Shown here: positions 38,231 through 46,932 of the stretch, piece by piece
How the letters are laid out: every line of letters begins with the position of its first letter
Position numbering within the stretch: position 1 is the first letter of the stretch
Origin: an uncultured Chloroflexota bacterium
Lineage (GTDB): Bacteria; Chloroflexota; Chloroflexia; Chloroflexales; Chloroflexaceae
DNA: 64,000 nucleotides
Reading direction: 5' to 3'
Assembly (NCBI GenBank): GCA_937120965.1
Contig: CAKZKA010000266.1
Span: forward strand, 1-64,000
Notes under the pieces: model-generated
What the model saw: the letters and a program-made list of their open reading frames with translations, nothing else
What the model was told of the DNA's origin: nothing
Database searches by the model: none
Position numbers and translations under genes: made by a program

Positions 38231-39169
38231 AGGACCCTCCTTTCAATCCTGGCACACGGGCAACGCCAGCGCAGAGCAATGCTTCCGCCCTGCCTGTGCG
38301 TTGCCTACCGCTTCCAGTCTACTGCGGAGGGCGACCATCGCGAATGAACGGACTGTATCCTGCGGATCGCCGCCGGCTGAAAGACGCGTGAGAGCCGGTT
38401 CACCGCGCGCTCAGGCGGGTGTTACGGCGTGCCCCTCCGGCAGGCAGGGGCCTGGAGAACCCCGGGTTCCCCGTATGTTCACGTTAGACATCCATGCGGC
38501 TGCGCCGCACAACGCCGCGATGAACATAGGGCGTCTTCGGGAGGACCGCCCCCTCCCTGGCCCTCCCCCGCTGGGGGAGGGAACCGGGCGCCTCCCCGCA
38601 GGGAGGGGATTGGGGAAACCTGGGTTCCCCGTATGTTCACCTCAGACGGTCATGCGCATGGCGCACACCGCCGCGATGAACATGGGGCGTCTTCGGGAGG
38701 GCCGCCCCCTCCCTGGCCCTCCCCCGCTGGGGGAGGGAACCGGGCGCCTCCCCGCAGGGAGGGGATTGGGGAAACCTGGTTTCCCCATGTCCCAACCACT
38801 GTTGGGAGCGGCTGGCGCCCCCACAGGCAGGAGGATGGGGAAACCCGGTTTCCCCGTATGTTCACCTCAGTCATCCATGCGGCTGCGCCGCACAACGACA
38901 AGATGAACATGGATTTTTCGTGGGAGGGCTGCGCCCTCCCAAACCCTCCCCGCTGGCGGGTTGTTTCCTGGGAGGGCTGCGCCCTCTCAAGCCCTCCCCG
39001 CTGGCGGGTTGCTTCCTGGGAGGGCTGCGCCCTCCCAAACCCTCCCGCGGGCGGGCTATTTTCACCTCAGAAAAAGCGCACCCGGACGCCTTCCGTAACA
39101 ATCTACAATCCAAAATCTACAATCTAAAATGGTATAATACGGGTCACACCTTCCAGCAGGAGAGCCACT
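38231..39169. repeat. 939-bp repeat island with tandem 156-158-bp composite units
   Basis: Two composite units of about 157 bp (from GTATGTTCAC at 38473 and again at 38631) carry C, B and A modules in the same order; a third GTATGTTCACCTCAG start follows near 38857. The island then shows module C at about 38877-38910 and three module B hairpins in a row (about 38931-39045), ending with an inverted module D (TATTTTCACCTCAG near 39057). The densest array of these modules in the window. Confidence 0.9.
39099..39137. mobile_element. TACCA-family repeat end supplying a TATAAT box
   Basis: AACAATCTACAATCCAAAAT then CTACAATCTAAAATGGTA ends at 39134, the TGGTA end of the TACCA element family; the left end is not visible. 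The junction with TAATAC creates TATAAT at 39133-39138, 31 bp before the ATG of the next gene, so the repeat may provide its -10 box. Confidence 0.5.
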
Positions 39170-39523
39170 ATGAACCAGCAGCAACAGGCCCTCGCGCGCC
39201 TGCGTCGCCTCCTCAACGATCCTGCCGCTCCCCTCACCGACATCGCCGAAAGCTACGTGAGCGTCATCAGCGAGCAGTTGCTCCACTTTGCCCGGCAGGC
39301 CTATCCGCGGGATGGGCGGGGCGTGATTGAGATGGACCTGCGCGGGATCGATCTCCGCACCGCGACCGGCAGCGCCCCCATTGCCTACTACCCCGCCGAC
39401 GCCGGCAGTGATGACTGGCCGCCGAACCTCGACGAGGTGCTTGCAACCTACGACCCCCACCGCGAGGCGGTCGTGTTGCTTATGCAAGACGGTTGCGAGC
39501 CGCTGATCTACGTGCTGGAGTAG
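39170..39523 (+). CDS. hypothetical protein, 117 residues
   Basis: AGGAGAG lies about six bases before ATG 39170. A predicted helical N-terminus (ALARLRRLLNDPAAPLTDIAESYVSVISEQLLHFARQAY) is followed by an alpha/beta part ending in VVLLMQDGCEPLIYVLE. It is acidic and cytoplasmic, with no membrane segment, and no family is recognised. Good codon bias and start signal support a real gene. Confidence 0.6.
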   Translation: MNQQQQALARLRRLLNDPAAPLTDIAESYVSVISEQLLHFARQAYPRDGRGVIEMDLRGIDLRTATGSAPIAYYPADAGSDDWPPNLDEVLATYDPHREAVVLLMQDGCEPLIYVLE

Positions 39524-39659
39524 GTAGAGGCGCCGGCCACAGCGTCAGTGGGTGTGACACGGGTTGGAATTGAACAGACCAGGCGCGCGCCATAGCCAGA
39601 GCATACCGGAACACTCTCGCAGCGATCCACAATCCAGTGTCTGCGCTCTGAAATCATCT

Positions 39660-41318
39660 TCAGGCGCCGGGGGAACCCGGCTCCCCTGCGCCTCCCCCCC
39701 TCAGGATCTGCCGCGCCAGATCGCGCTCGCTGGCCCCGATCCCGCCCACGGCCCACAGTGCAAGGCCATAGACCACCGGGGCCAGCAGCGCCGCCGCGAG
39801 GCTGCCCGGCCAGCCAGGAACGATGGCCCCTGCCCGCTCGGGGAACACCGCCATCACACTCAGCATTGTCGCGCCCATAACCAGCGTCGCAACCAGCGGG
39901 CGCCAGGCCAGCCCCAGCAGGGGCGGCGCCAATCCCTCGCTCCGCAGCAGCGGGCGAAACACCAGGTACAGGACCAGCTCCGAGAGGATGGTGATCACCG
40001 CAGCGGCGTAGAGGCCCAGGACCGGCTGACCGAGCGCGTAGGTGGCAGTGGGAATCGCCACCAGATTGGCCAGCAGATTAAACGCCGCCCCGATTACAAA
40101 AGCCCGCGTGATTGCCGCCTGCCGATTCACGGCAATGAGCACGTACTGGATCAGGCCATTGACAAACGAGAGCGGCAGGAACCACGCCAGAATGGCGAGC
40201 ACCGCGATCGAAGGCTGATAATCCGGAAACTGCCGCCGCGTGAAAAGCTGAATCAGATCGTGCGAGAGCGCCGACATACCCATCGCCAGCGGAAAGGCCA
40301 GCAGCAGCAACACCTGCAACGTGCGGTTCTGCGCCGCGGCCAGGCTCGCCCGATCCCCGGCGGCGCGGCGCGACAACAGCGGAAACACCGCGAACGTGAC
40401 CGCCGGCGGGATGATCAGGGCGACATTGAGCAGAGTGTACGGCGTATTGTACTGCCCCACCAGCCGTTCGGCGCCCGGGCCGCCGAAGGCGCGCACGATG
40501 AAGACATCGAAGCGGAAAAAGACTGCGCTCAGCAGGTTGTTGAGCATCAATGGGAGAGCCGTTAGCGTCAGCCAGCGCATCTTCGGCCCATCCCACGCGA
40601 TGCGTGGCGGAAAGAAGTCGCGTCGTTGCAACACGGCGAAGACCAGCGCAGTGACGCTGCTCACCGCGACAGCGGCCCAGGCCAGCCCGAGGATGCCCAG
40701 GCCCAGCGCCATCACTCCCAGCCGGGCGAGGAAGTTCAGCGTCGCCGTGACCACCTCCATCAGCGCTGGCACCTCCATCCGCTCGCTGGCGTTGTACAGC
40801 GCGGTCACTGCCCCTGAGAAGGCGCTGGGGATCAGCGTCAGCAGCAAGATGAAGATCGTCTGCTGGCCCACTGCCGAGATCGGCTGCCCGAGCAAAGCAT
40901 ACCCCCCTACGACCAGCAGGGTGAGCGGCAATGCGACGGCGCCGATTAGCATGAGGCGCAAGGTCAGGGTAAGACCAAACAGGCGCCGCGCCGAGGCGGG
41001 TTCGCGGGCAGCCTCCCGGGTGAGCAGCACGCCCAGGCCGAACTCGGTAAAGATGGTCAGGTACTGGCCGACCAGCAGGATGGCGAACAGGTAATCGCCA
41101 AAGGTGGCTACGTCGAAGCTGCCCACCAGGATAAAGAAGATCACCATGTCAAGCGCCTTGACCACCATGCGCATGGCAAAGGTCACGGCGCTGTTTTTGA
41201 ACACGCGGCGGGCGGTGTTCTCAGACTCCTCGCGGTAGAAACGACGCCACAACCACAAGCCGGCGCCGGTAAGCGCCAGAAGGCCAAGCAACCCCGGGAT
41301 GAGCCAGTCGAGCCTCAC
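39660..41318 (-). CDS. oligosaccharide flippase / MATE-like exporter (Wzx type)
   Basis: 552 residues from GTG 41318, with GAGGA about six bases upstream; a longer frame overlaps the preceding gene and is unlikely. About 14 membrane helices in the polysaccharide-biosynthesis flippase pattern: KNSAVTFAMRMVVKALDMVIFFILVGSF near the start, GDYLFAILLVGQYLTIFTEFGLGVLLTREAARE, and GQPVLGLYAAAVITILSELVLYLVFRPLL near the end. These proteins move lipid-linked glycans across the membrane. An extra N-terminal helix (residues 3-24) precedes the core. It starts 43 bp after the stop of the upstream gene, so they are probably co-transcribed. Confidence 0.85.
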   Translation of the reverse strand: MRLDWLIPGLLGLLALTGAGLWLWRRFYREESENTARRVFKNSAVTFAMRMVVKALDMVIFFILVGSFDVATFGDYLFAILLVGQYLTIFTEFGLGVLLTREAAREPASARRLFGLTLTLRLMLIGAVALPLTLLVVGGYALLGQPISAVGQQTIFILLLTLIPSAFSGAVTALYNASERMEVPALMEVVTATLNFLARLGVMALGLGILGLAWAAVAVSSVTALVFAVLQRRDFFPPRIAWDGPKMRWLTLTALPLMLNNLLSAVFFRFDVFIVRAFGGPGAERLVGQYNTPYTLLNVALIIPPAVTFAVFPLLSRRAAGDRASLAAAQNRTLQVLLLLAFPLAMGMSALSHDLIQLFTRRQFPDYQPSIAVLAILAWFLPLSFVNGLIQYVLIAVNRQAAITRAFVIGAAFNLLANLVAIPTATYALGQPVLGLYAAAVITILSELVLYLVFRPLLRSEGLAPPLLGLAWRPLVATLVMGATMLSVMAVFPERAGAIVPGWPGSLAAALLAPVVYGLALWAVGGIGASERDLARQILRGGGAGEPGSPGA

Positions 41319-41361
41319 GTTCGATCCTCGGGTTTGAGGAGCGGGCCTGCTCCTCGATAGG

Positions 41362-42297
41362 CTAACCATCGGCCTGTGATGGGCGCCGGGGCCAAACCTC
41401 GCGCGCTCCAATCAGCGCAAAAGCGATAGGCCCGGCAGGGCCGCTCCCTCCCCAATCCGCTCGGTCCGCGGCAAGGGGTGTGGCAGTCTCGATCCACGCC
41501 ACAGATCCGCTGCTGACCAGGCTCACCGCGCCATCGTTCTTCGGGTGGTAGAGACGGGGACTGTAGCGACGCCGGTCGGCGTAACTTAGCAGCGCGGGCG
41601 CTGGCGCCTCGTAGGCCTCGCTGAACACAATCGCGCGCGGTCGCAGCGCAGCGATGACCGGCGTGTCCAGAGGACGCTGCCACGGGTAGACCAGCAGGTC
41701 CAGCGGCGCGGATGTTGTTGCGGCACGCTGAGCCGCGGCGTCACCCTCCGCGCCGCCGGTGTGCACGAGCGCCCGCGTGCGACCGTAGCGTACCAGCAGG
41801 ACGGCGCCGCCGTGCTTGCCGGGATTGGCCGCCAGGACCTCCAGCATCGCGCCGTCGAGATCCAGGCGTTGCCCGGCCTGGAGCACCTCCACGCGGGCGC
41901 CCATATCCCGTGTCAGGCGCTGCCACTGCCCGGCCAGGCCACCCCTCCCCAGGTCGGACGGCGCCAGGGCCAGCGCCGTCTGGAAACGCGAGAGGGCGGC
42001 CACCTGGCCGGGCAACCGCTGTCCATCGGCCCGGGTGAGGATCACCGCCCGCAGATCACGCTGCCAGTACGGCATGGAGCGTCCCAGCAGCAGCGCCAGC
42101 AACCCCGGATCGCGGCCACCGTCAATTAACACGTGCCGGCCCGCAGGAGTACGGATCAGCAGCGCATCGCCGGGCACGGGCAACACGGTTAGCCACAGGC
42201 GCCCGTCGGGGCGCTGGAACCAGGCTGCGCCCGCCAGAGCCAGCAGCACGACGACACCGACCAGCAACACGGGCCGGAAGGATCGACTATTTTCCAT
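41362..42297 (-). CDS. degenerate ComEC-type metallo-beta-lactamase-fold protein
   Basis: 311 residues from ATG 42297, with GGAGG seven bases upstream. An N-terminal membrane anchor (about 9-28) is followed by a beta-lactamase-like fold as in the C-terminal domain of ComEC: LTVLPVPGDALLIRTPAGRHVLIDGGRDP, AVILTRADGQRLPGQVAAL, GGAVLLVRYGRTRALVHTGGAEG and LRPRAIVFSE. The metal-binding HxHxDH is missing (ILTRADGQ), so it is unlikely to be an active hydrolase. No ComEC channel helices are present. Its neighbour is a flippase; a structural or sensing role in the envelope is possible. Confidence 0.7.
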   Translation of the reverse strand: MENSRSFRPVLLVGVVVLLALAGAAWFQRPDGRLWLTVLPVPGDALLIRTPAGRHVLIDGGRDPGLLALLLGRSMPYWQRDLRAVILTRADGQRLPGQVAALSRFQTALALAPSDLGRGGLAGQWQRLTRDMGARVEVLQAGQRLDLDGAMLEVLAANPGKHGGAVLLVRYGRTRALVHTGGAEGDAAAQRAATTSAPLDLLVYPWQRPLDTPVIAALRPRAIVFSEAYEAPAPALLSYADRRRYSPRLYHPKNDGAVSLVSSGSVAWIETATPLAADRADWGGSGPAGPIAFALIGAREVWPRRPSQADG

Positions 42298-42323
42298 CAC
42301 GACGCCTCCGGTTAGAGCAGGTT

Positions 42324-42435
42324 ATACCAGATGGCACTGGAGACGCCCTGGTGTCCAGTTCATCTCGACAGCTCCACGCCTCCGCAAAGGGCCTGTGGAG
42401 CTGTCCAATGCGCTGCCATATTCACCATCTGGTAT
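42324..42435. mobile_element. 111-bp TACCA-type element with 11-bp perfect ends
   Basis: ATACCAGATGG (42324-42334) is exactly inverted as CCATCTGGTAT (42425-42435). The interior contains the CAGCTCCACGCCTCC / CTGTGGAGCTG sequence shared with 13138-13177 and 24546-24621. No coding capacity. Confidence 0.6.
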
Positions 42436-42517
42436 CACATCTGTACCGTTGGACGCCGCGCCGAGATACGGGGCGGTGGTCCCGCGCGGTAAACGTGCCA
42501 GAGGTTCTCGCTCCTGG

Positions 42518-42898
42518 TCAGGCCAGGGCGATGGCCTCGATCTCGATCCGCGCATCGCGGGGCAGGCGGGCCACCTGTACGGTCGAGCGCGCAGGCGGGT
42601 CGTGCGGAAAGAACTCGGCATAAGCGGCGTTCATCGCCTGGAAGTCGTTGAGGTCAGCCATGAACACCGTTACCTTCACGACCTTGCCCAGTGTGCTGCC
42701 GGCAGCGGCAAGCACCGTCTCGATGTTCTTGAAGATCTGGCGCGTCATCGCGGCAATATCGCCGTCGATCAATTCGCCCGTGGCCGGGTCAACCGGCAAC
42801 TGGCCCGAGAGGAAAATCAGATTTCCGGCGGCAATAGCCTGCGAATAGGGGCCAATGGCCGCCGGAGCGCGTTCGGTGCTGACTACGGTTCGGTGCAT
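42518..42898 (-). CDS. ridA: RidA family enamine/imine deaminase
   Basis: 126 residues with GGAGG upstream of ATG 42898. The compact YjgF/YER057c/UK114 fold: APAAIGPYSQAI, LIFLSGQLPVDPATGEL, and the C-terminal ARSTVQVARLPRDARIEIEAIA carrying the substrate-binding arginine R104. RidA hydrolyses reactive 2-aminoacrylate and related imines formed by PLP enzymes, protecting them in the cytoplasm. It stands alone between repeat blocks; the ribosome-binding site is joined to a module D end (CACCTCAGGAGG). Confidence 0.93.
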   Translation of the reverse strand: MHRTVVSTERAPAAIGPYSQAIAAGNLIFLSGQLPVDPATGELIDGDIAAMTRQIFKNIETVLAAAGSTLGKVVKVTVFMADLNDFQAMNAAYAEFFPHDPPARSTVQVARLPRDARIEIEAIALA

Positions 42899-43278
42899 GA
42901 CTCGCCTCCTGAGGTGAAAATAGCCCGCCCGCGGGGAGGGTTTGGGCGTAGAGGCGCGGCGCCGCCGCGCCTCTACGCCTTCCCAGGAACCAACCCGCCA
43001 GCGGGGAGGGTTTGGGAGGGCGCAGCCCTCCCAGGAACAATAATATTTTCATTCTGGCGGAGAAACCGGGTTTCCCCACGCCCCTCCCTGGTAGGAGGGT
43101 TGCGGCGCAGCCGCTATGAGTATGGGGAAACCGGGTTTCCCCATCCCCCTGCCTGCCGGGGTGACAGGCCCTCCCCACCGGGAGGGTTTGGGAGGGCTGC
43201 GCCCTCCCGGGAGAATCTCTGATATGAACACGGGGAAACGGGGTTTCTTCGCCTCCCTGCTACAGCACGGCGCCGCGC
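42899..43278. repeat. palindromic repeat block D-B-E-B-A-A-B
   Basis: An inverted module D next to the ridA start, a compact module E (GTAGAGGCGCGGCG / CGCCGCGCCTCTAC, about 42948-42976), module B copies (about 43013-43033 and 43183-43209), and module A copies (about 43066-43080, 43126-43144 and 43230-43247). No gene. Confidence 0.85.
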
Positions 43279-45225
43279 TCATCTGGTGACCACGAGGAAG
43301 CCGAGAAGCAAGAGCAATTGCCAGAGCACCGGGAGCAGCCCGCCCAGCACCACCTGGCTGCCACGCCACTCGTAGAGCGCCTCACACAGCCCCGCGGTGA
43401 GCCAGTAGGCCCAGACGATCGCTCCGACCCACGCCAGCACTGGCAGCACCGGCGCGCCGACGACGAGTAGCAGCAACGCGCCCAGCAGCGGCAGCGCCCG
43501 GGGCGTCTGGCTGCGTGGGTAGAGCGCCAGCGCCCGCTGGTCCTCCTCACCGCCGCCGGTGCGCTCATCGAGCAGAATCGTGGTCAGCGCCACCAGCGGC
43601 CACTCCAGCATCCCGAACACCCAGAGTCCGAGGACGCCCAGCGCCAACCCGGGGGTAGGCACGCGGTCGCCGAGCAGCCCGTGCGCCAGCAGCAACAGGG
43701 CAGGCAACAGCGCCAGGAGCGCCATGGTGCGAGCAGCCGGCCAGAACCACGCGGCTGAGAGCCGTTTCGTCGCATCGTCGGCGCGGGCTTCGGCCACCAG
43801 CGCATCAAGGGCCGGACGACGGCCAAGGGCCAGCCACAGCAGCCACGAGCGCGCCTCCTGTTGCAAGATGGGCGCACCGCCGGCCTGTTCGAGCCGCACG
43901 AGGCGTTGCAGCATCTCGCTCGCCAGCGGCTTGAATGCACCAATCGCCGAAGTGATGAGCGTGCCCGGCGCCAGGGTGCCATCGTAGAGCAAACTGCTCA
44001 GACGGCTGCCCGGCCCGCCCCGCACCTGGAGCAGCAGCACCGAACTCTGTTCCGACACCTCCGTCGCCTTAAGGGCCAGCACGCGGCTCCAGGGAATGAG
44101 CCGCCAGCGGCGACGGAGCCGGTTCTGGACCATCAGACCCTCTTCGCGCGACTCGAGGTTCGGCAGGAGGCCACCCAGCCACATGATCAGCGGGATAGCA
44201 ATGAGGAGCATCAGATGGGCGGCAATCAGCACCCACCACGGTGCAGGCAGATCAGGACGCCCCTCAACGCCGAACAGCGGAACCGCCCTGGTCCGGTAGG
44301 CATTGTACAGCTCGACGTAGCCCGCGTCGCCGTAGGTCCAGCGAAACGGAGGGCTATTCCGCACCGCAGGCAGCATCAGCGCCAGAAAGCGCACCCAGTA
44401 CCCCAGGTAGCTCCAGAGAGCGCCAGCGGCCAGCAGCGCGATGACCGTCGCCAGGATGGCCGTAACGCGGAAGGGGTAGACCGCGCGCACCGGGGCGCCC
44501 GGCGGAGGCGGCTGGGCGTCGGTGGCGCCTTCGGTGCGGCTGAAAAACGCGCCAGGGCCCAGGATCAGTTGAAAGAGCGGGGATCGGGCCTCTTCCTGGA
44601 GTCGCACTTCCCGGACGCCTTCGATGGCCCGGGCCACACGACGGTTCTCATTAAGAATCGTCTTGATCAGGGTATCAAATTCGTTGATATTCGAGGTGAT
44701 GTAAAACCCCGGCTTCCAGTCGAAGCGGTAGAAGAAGCTGTAGAGGCGGTGCCAGGCAGTCAGGTCGCGAGGGCTAGTTTCGACGAGCACGACGAAGCGT
44801 TCGCCCGCCAGATCGCTCGTTACCTTCAATGTCGCCAGGTTTTCCCAGGGAACGGGCAGCCAGCTACCGGCAAACTCTACCAGCATACCCTGCGAGGCGG
44901 TACGAACCGCCGGAAAGGCGTTGCGGAGCATCAAGGCCACGAACAGGGCCAGCGCCGCCCAGATCAGGGGGCCGAGCAGCACAGGCGCCAGATCCCAGAG
45001 GCTCGTCACTCGTGTGCCGGGACCGCTGGCGATCCAGGTTACTACCGGGCGCAACCAGGGAAGAGGGCCAAGCCAGGTATCGTCACGTCCGTAGATACCC
45101 CACAGACCGCGGAGGAGGGTCGCGCCAAGATTCGCCATTGCAAGCACGACCAGCAACGCCGAGAGCCAGGCAATCGCGGCGGTGATGAGGCGCGGATAGC
45201 GATAGTAGCGTTCTTCGATACGCAC
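43279..45225 (-). CDS. membrane protein with two PH-like modules (internal duplication)
   Basis: 648 residues from GTG 45225, nine bases after the xseB stop, with GAGAG as ribosome-binding site. Membrane segments about 15-40, 75-100, 255-285, 340-365, 490-530 and 560-640. Two soluble regions share a pattern: SWLPVPWENLATLKVTSD...FYITSNINEFDTLIKTIL (about 125-200) and WRLIPWSRVLALKATEV...TLITSAIGAFKPLASEML (about 390-450), each following a helix pair. This resembles bacterial PH-like (bPH) domain membrane proteins duplicated in one chain. Function unknown. Tight spacing to xseB implies co-transcription. Confidence 0.75.
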   Translation of the reverse strand: MRIEERYYRYPRLITAAIAWLSALLVVLAMANLGATLLRGLWGIYGRDDTWLGPLPWLRPVVTWIASGPGTRVTSLWDLAPVLLGPLIWAALALFVALMLRNAFPAVRTASQGMLVEFAGSWLPVPWENLATLKVTSDLAGERFVVLVETSPRDLTAWHRLYSFFYRFDWKPGFYITSNINEFDTLIKTILNENRRVARAIEGVREVRLQEEARSPLFQLILGPGAFFSRTEGATDAQPPPPGAPVRAVYPFRVTAILATVIALLAAGALWSYLGYWVRFLALMLPAVRNSPPFRWTYGDAGYVELYNAYRTRAVPLFGVEGRPDLPAPWWVLIAAHLMLLIAIPLIMWLGGLLPNLESREEGLMVQNRLRRRWRLIPWSRVLALKATEVSEQSSVLLLQVRGGPGSRLSSLLYDGTLAPGTLITSAIGAFKPLASEMLQRLVRLEQAGGAPILQQEARSWLLWLALGRRPALDALVAEARADDATKRLSAAWFWPAARTMALLALLPALLLLAHGLLGDRVPTPGLALGVLGLWVFGMLEWPLVALTTILLDERTGGGEEDQRALALYPRSQTPRALPLLGALLLLVVGAPVLPVLAWVGAIVWAYWLTAGLCEALYEWRGSQVVLGGLLPVLWQLLLLLGFLVVTR

Positions 45226-45233
45226 CGCAGCTC

Positions 45234-45455
45234 TCAAGGCAGCAGGTCGAGACCCGGTTCGGCAACCTGCAACTGGCGCACGCGCAACTCGGCGGCATCG
45301 AGCAGGCGCTGGCATTCAGCGGCAAGCTGCACACCCTGCTCGTAGAGTTGCAGGGTCTCGGCCAGCGGCAATTCGCCCGCTTCGAGGCGCGCAACGACCG
45401 CCTGGAGGCGCGCATAGAGGGTCTCGTAGCTTTCCATCGGGGTTTGAGCGTTCAT
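45234..45455 (-). CDS. xseB: exodeoxyribonuclease VII small subunit
   Basis: 73 residues from ATG 45455, with GGAG seven bases upstream. The XseB pattern is ESYETLYARLQAVVARLEAGELPLAETLQLYEQGVQLAAECQRLLDAAELRVRQL: two helices around the conserved LE.GE.PLEE-type turn. It forms the elongated multi-subunit enzyme with XseA, which cuts single-stranded DNA in both directions in repair. It lies 207 bp downstream of xseA and directly upstream of the PH-like membrane gene. Confidence 0.93.
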   Translation of the reverse strand: MNAQTPMESYETLYARLQAVVARLEAGELPLAETLQLYEQGVQLAAECQRLLDAAELRVRQLQVAEPGLDLLP

Positions 45456-45662
45456 GCGTACTCCACACGAAGGCACGAAGAGCATCAGGATTCGGGAGGA
45501 TACGGGCGGGCATAGCCTCTGCGGCCCGCTGCCCGGGATGAGGGTGCGGGCGGGCGTAGCCCTCCAGAGCATCTCTACGCTCTGCGCGCAGCCTTGCGTC
45601 ACAGCCCCTCTGGACGCCTTGCGCGACCGTTTGCAATCCAAAATCTACAATCTGAAATGGTA
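45456..45662. repeat. gap between xseA and xseB with a TACCA-family end
   Basis: Contains CAATCCAAAATCTACAATCT ending in GAAATGGTATTA (about 45632-45665), the TGGTA end of the TACCA family, directly beside the xseA stop codon. It also holds a GGGAGGATACGGGCGGGCATAGCC trace. Splitting xseA and xseB this way is unusual. Confidence 0.55.
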
Positions 45663-46865
45663 TTATCCCTCCCCGTTCTCCACCGTGGCCCGCAGCTCAC
45701 CATCGCGCAAGGTAATGGCCAGCGGTGTCGCCGGAGCGGCCTGTGCCGGATGGGTGAGCACCTGGCCGGTATCGGCGCGGCGCACCACAGCGTAGCCCCG
45801 GGCCAGGGTAGCACGGGGACTGAGGATCTGAAGGCGCCCGGCCACCCCGGCGAGCGCCACGCCGCGCAACTGGATGGCGGCGCTTACGGAACGTTCCAGC
45901 CGCCGCACCAGGTCGTCCGCCTGCTGGCGCTCGCGATCCACGCGCCGCAGGGGGGAATGGCGCTCAACAACCCGCGCGGCCTCGGCCACCTGGTCACGGC
46001 GCAGGGACAGGGAGGCGCGCGCGGCCGCATCGAGGCGCGCGCGCGCGCTGGCTACTTCGGCGGCAAGCTCCGGCAGTTCAGGCACGACCAGTTCAGCGGC
46101 GGCGGAAGGGGTCGGAGCGCGCAGATCGGCGACCAGATCAACGATGGTCGTATCGGTCTCGTGCCCAACGCCGGTGATGACCGGCACCGGGCTGGCGAAG
46201 ACGGCCCGCGCCACCGCCTCATCGTTGAACGACCACAGATCCTCGAGCGCCCCCCCGCCACGCGCCACGATGATCACGTCCACTCCGGCCTGGAACAGGC
46301 TGTTGAGCGCCGCAACGATACTGTCCGGCGCCCGTTCACCCTGGACCAGACAGGGGGCCACCAGCACCTCGACCAGCGGGCAGCGACGGCCCAGCACAGT
46401 GAGCATATCGTGCAACGCCGCGCTCTGCGGGCCGGTCACGATCCCGATGCGGCGCGGACGAGCGGGTAAGGGGCGCTTGCGTTCAAGACTGAAGAAGCCC
46501 TCGGACTCAAGGCGCGCCTTCAGTTCCTCAAAGCGCGCGTGAAGGATGCCCATACCTGCTGGCAGGAGCATATCGGCGTAGAGTTGCAGATCGCCGCGTT
46601 GTGGGTAGATCGAAACGTAGCCATGCACCAGAACGGCCTCGCCGGGGCGGGGCAGGGCGGGAAGGCGCGAAGCGGCTGAGCGCCACATCACTGCCCGGAG
46701 CAGCGCCTCGGCGTCCTTGATGCTGAAATAGCAGTGGCCGGACGCTGCGTGCCTCTTGAACTCCGAGATCTCGCCTTCAACCCACACATCGCTGAGGAGC
46801 GGGTTGGTTTCGAGCAGTTCGCGGAGGTAATTGTTCAGTTCACTGACGGAAAGGGCGTGGTGCAT
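45663..46865 (-). CDS. xseA: exodeoxyribonuclease VII large subunit
   Basis: 400 residues. N-terminal OB-fold (about 1-100: LSVSELNNYLRELLETNPLLSDVWVEGEISEFKRHASGH-type start, YFSIKDAEALLRAVMW). Catalytic domain with IGIVTGPQSAALHDMLTVLGRRCP, DVIIVARGGGALEDLWSFNDEAVARAV and VITGVGHETDTTIVDLVADLRAPTPSAAAEL. A coiled-coil region (about 255-335) binds XseB, and the C-terminal ATLARGYAVV motif is present. Produces short oligonucleotides from single-stranded DNA. It follows accB by 67 bp on the same strand. Confidence 0.96.
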   Translation of the reverse strand: MHHALSVSELNNYLRELLETNPLLSDVWVEGEISEFKRHAASGHCYFSIKDAEALLRAVMWRSAASRLPALPRPGEAVLVHGYVSIYPQRGDLQLYADMLLPAGMGILHARFEELKARLESEGFFSLERKRPLPARPRRIGIVTGPQSAALHDMLTVLGRRCPLVEVLVAPCLVQGERAPDSIVAALNSLFQAGVDVIIVARGGGALEDLWSFNDEAVARAVFASPVPVITGVGHETDTTIVDLVADLRAPTPSAAAELVVPELPELAAEVASARARLDAAARASLSLRRDQVAEAARVVERHSPLRRVDRERQQADDLVRRLERSVSAAIQLRGVALAGVAGRLQILSPRATLARGYAVVRRADTGQVLTHPAQAAPATPLAITLRDGELRATVENGEG

Positions 46866-46932
46866 GCGGGGAGCGGGCAGCCCGCGATGAGCGCGTATGA
46901 GTCGCGCCCATCACGGACGACCCGTGTGCGGT

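Noticed and set aside
38220-39127. Apparent repetitive proteins with ETGFPHP, GNRVSP or GGLRPP repeats
   Set aside because: These peptides are translations of modules A and B and recur in all frames at every repeat block; there is no start signal and no codon bias.
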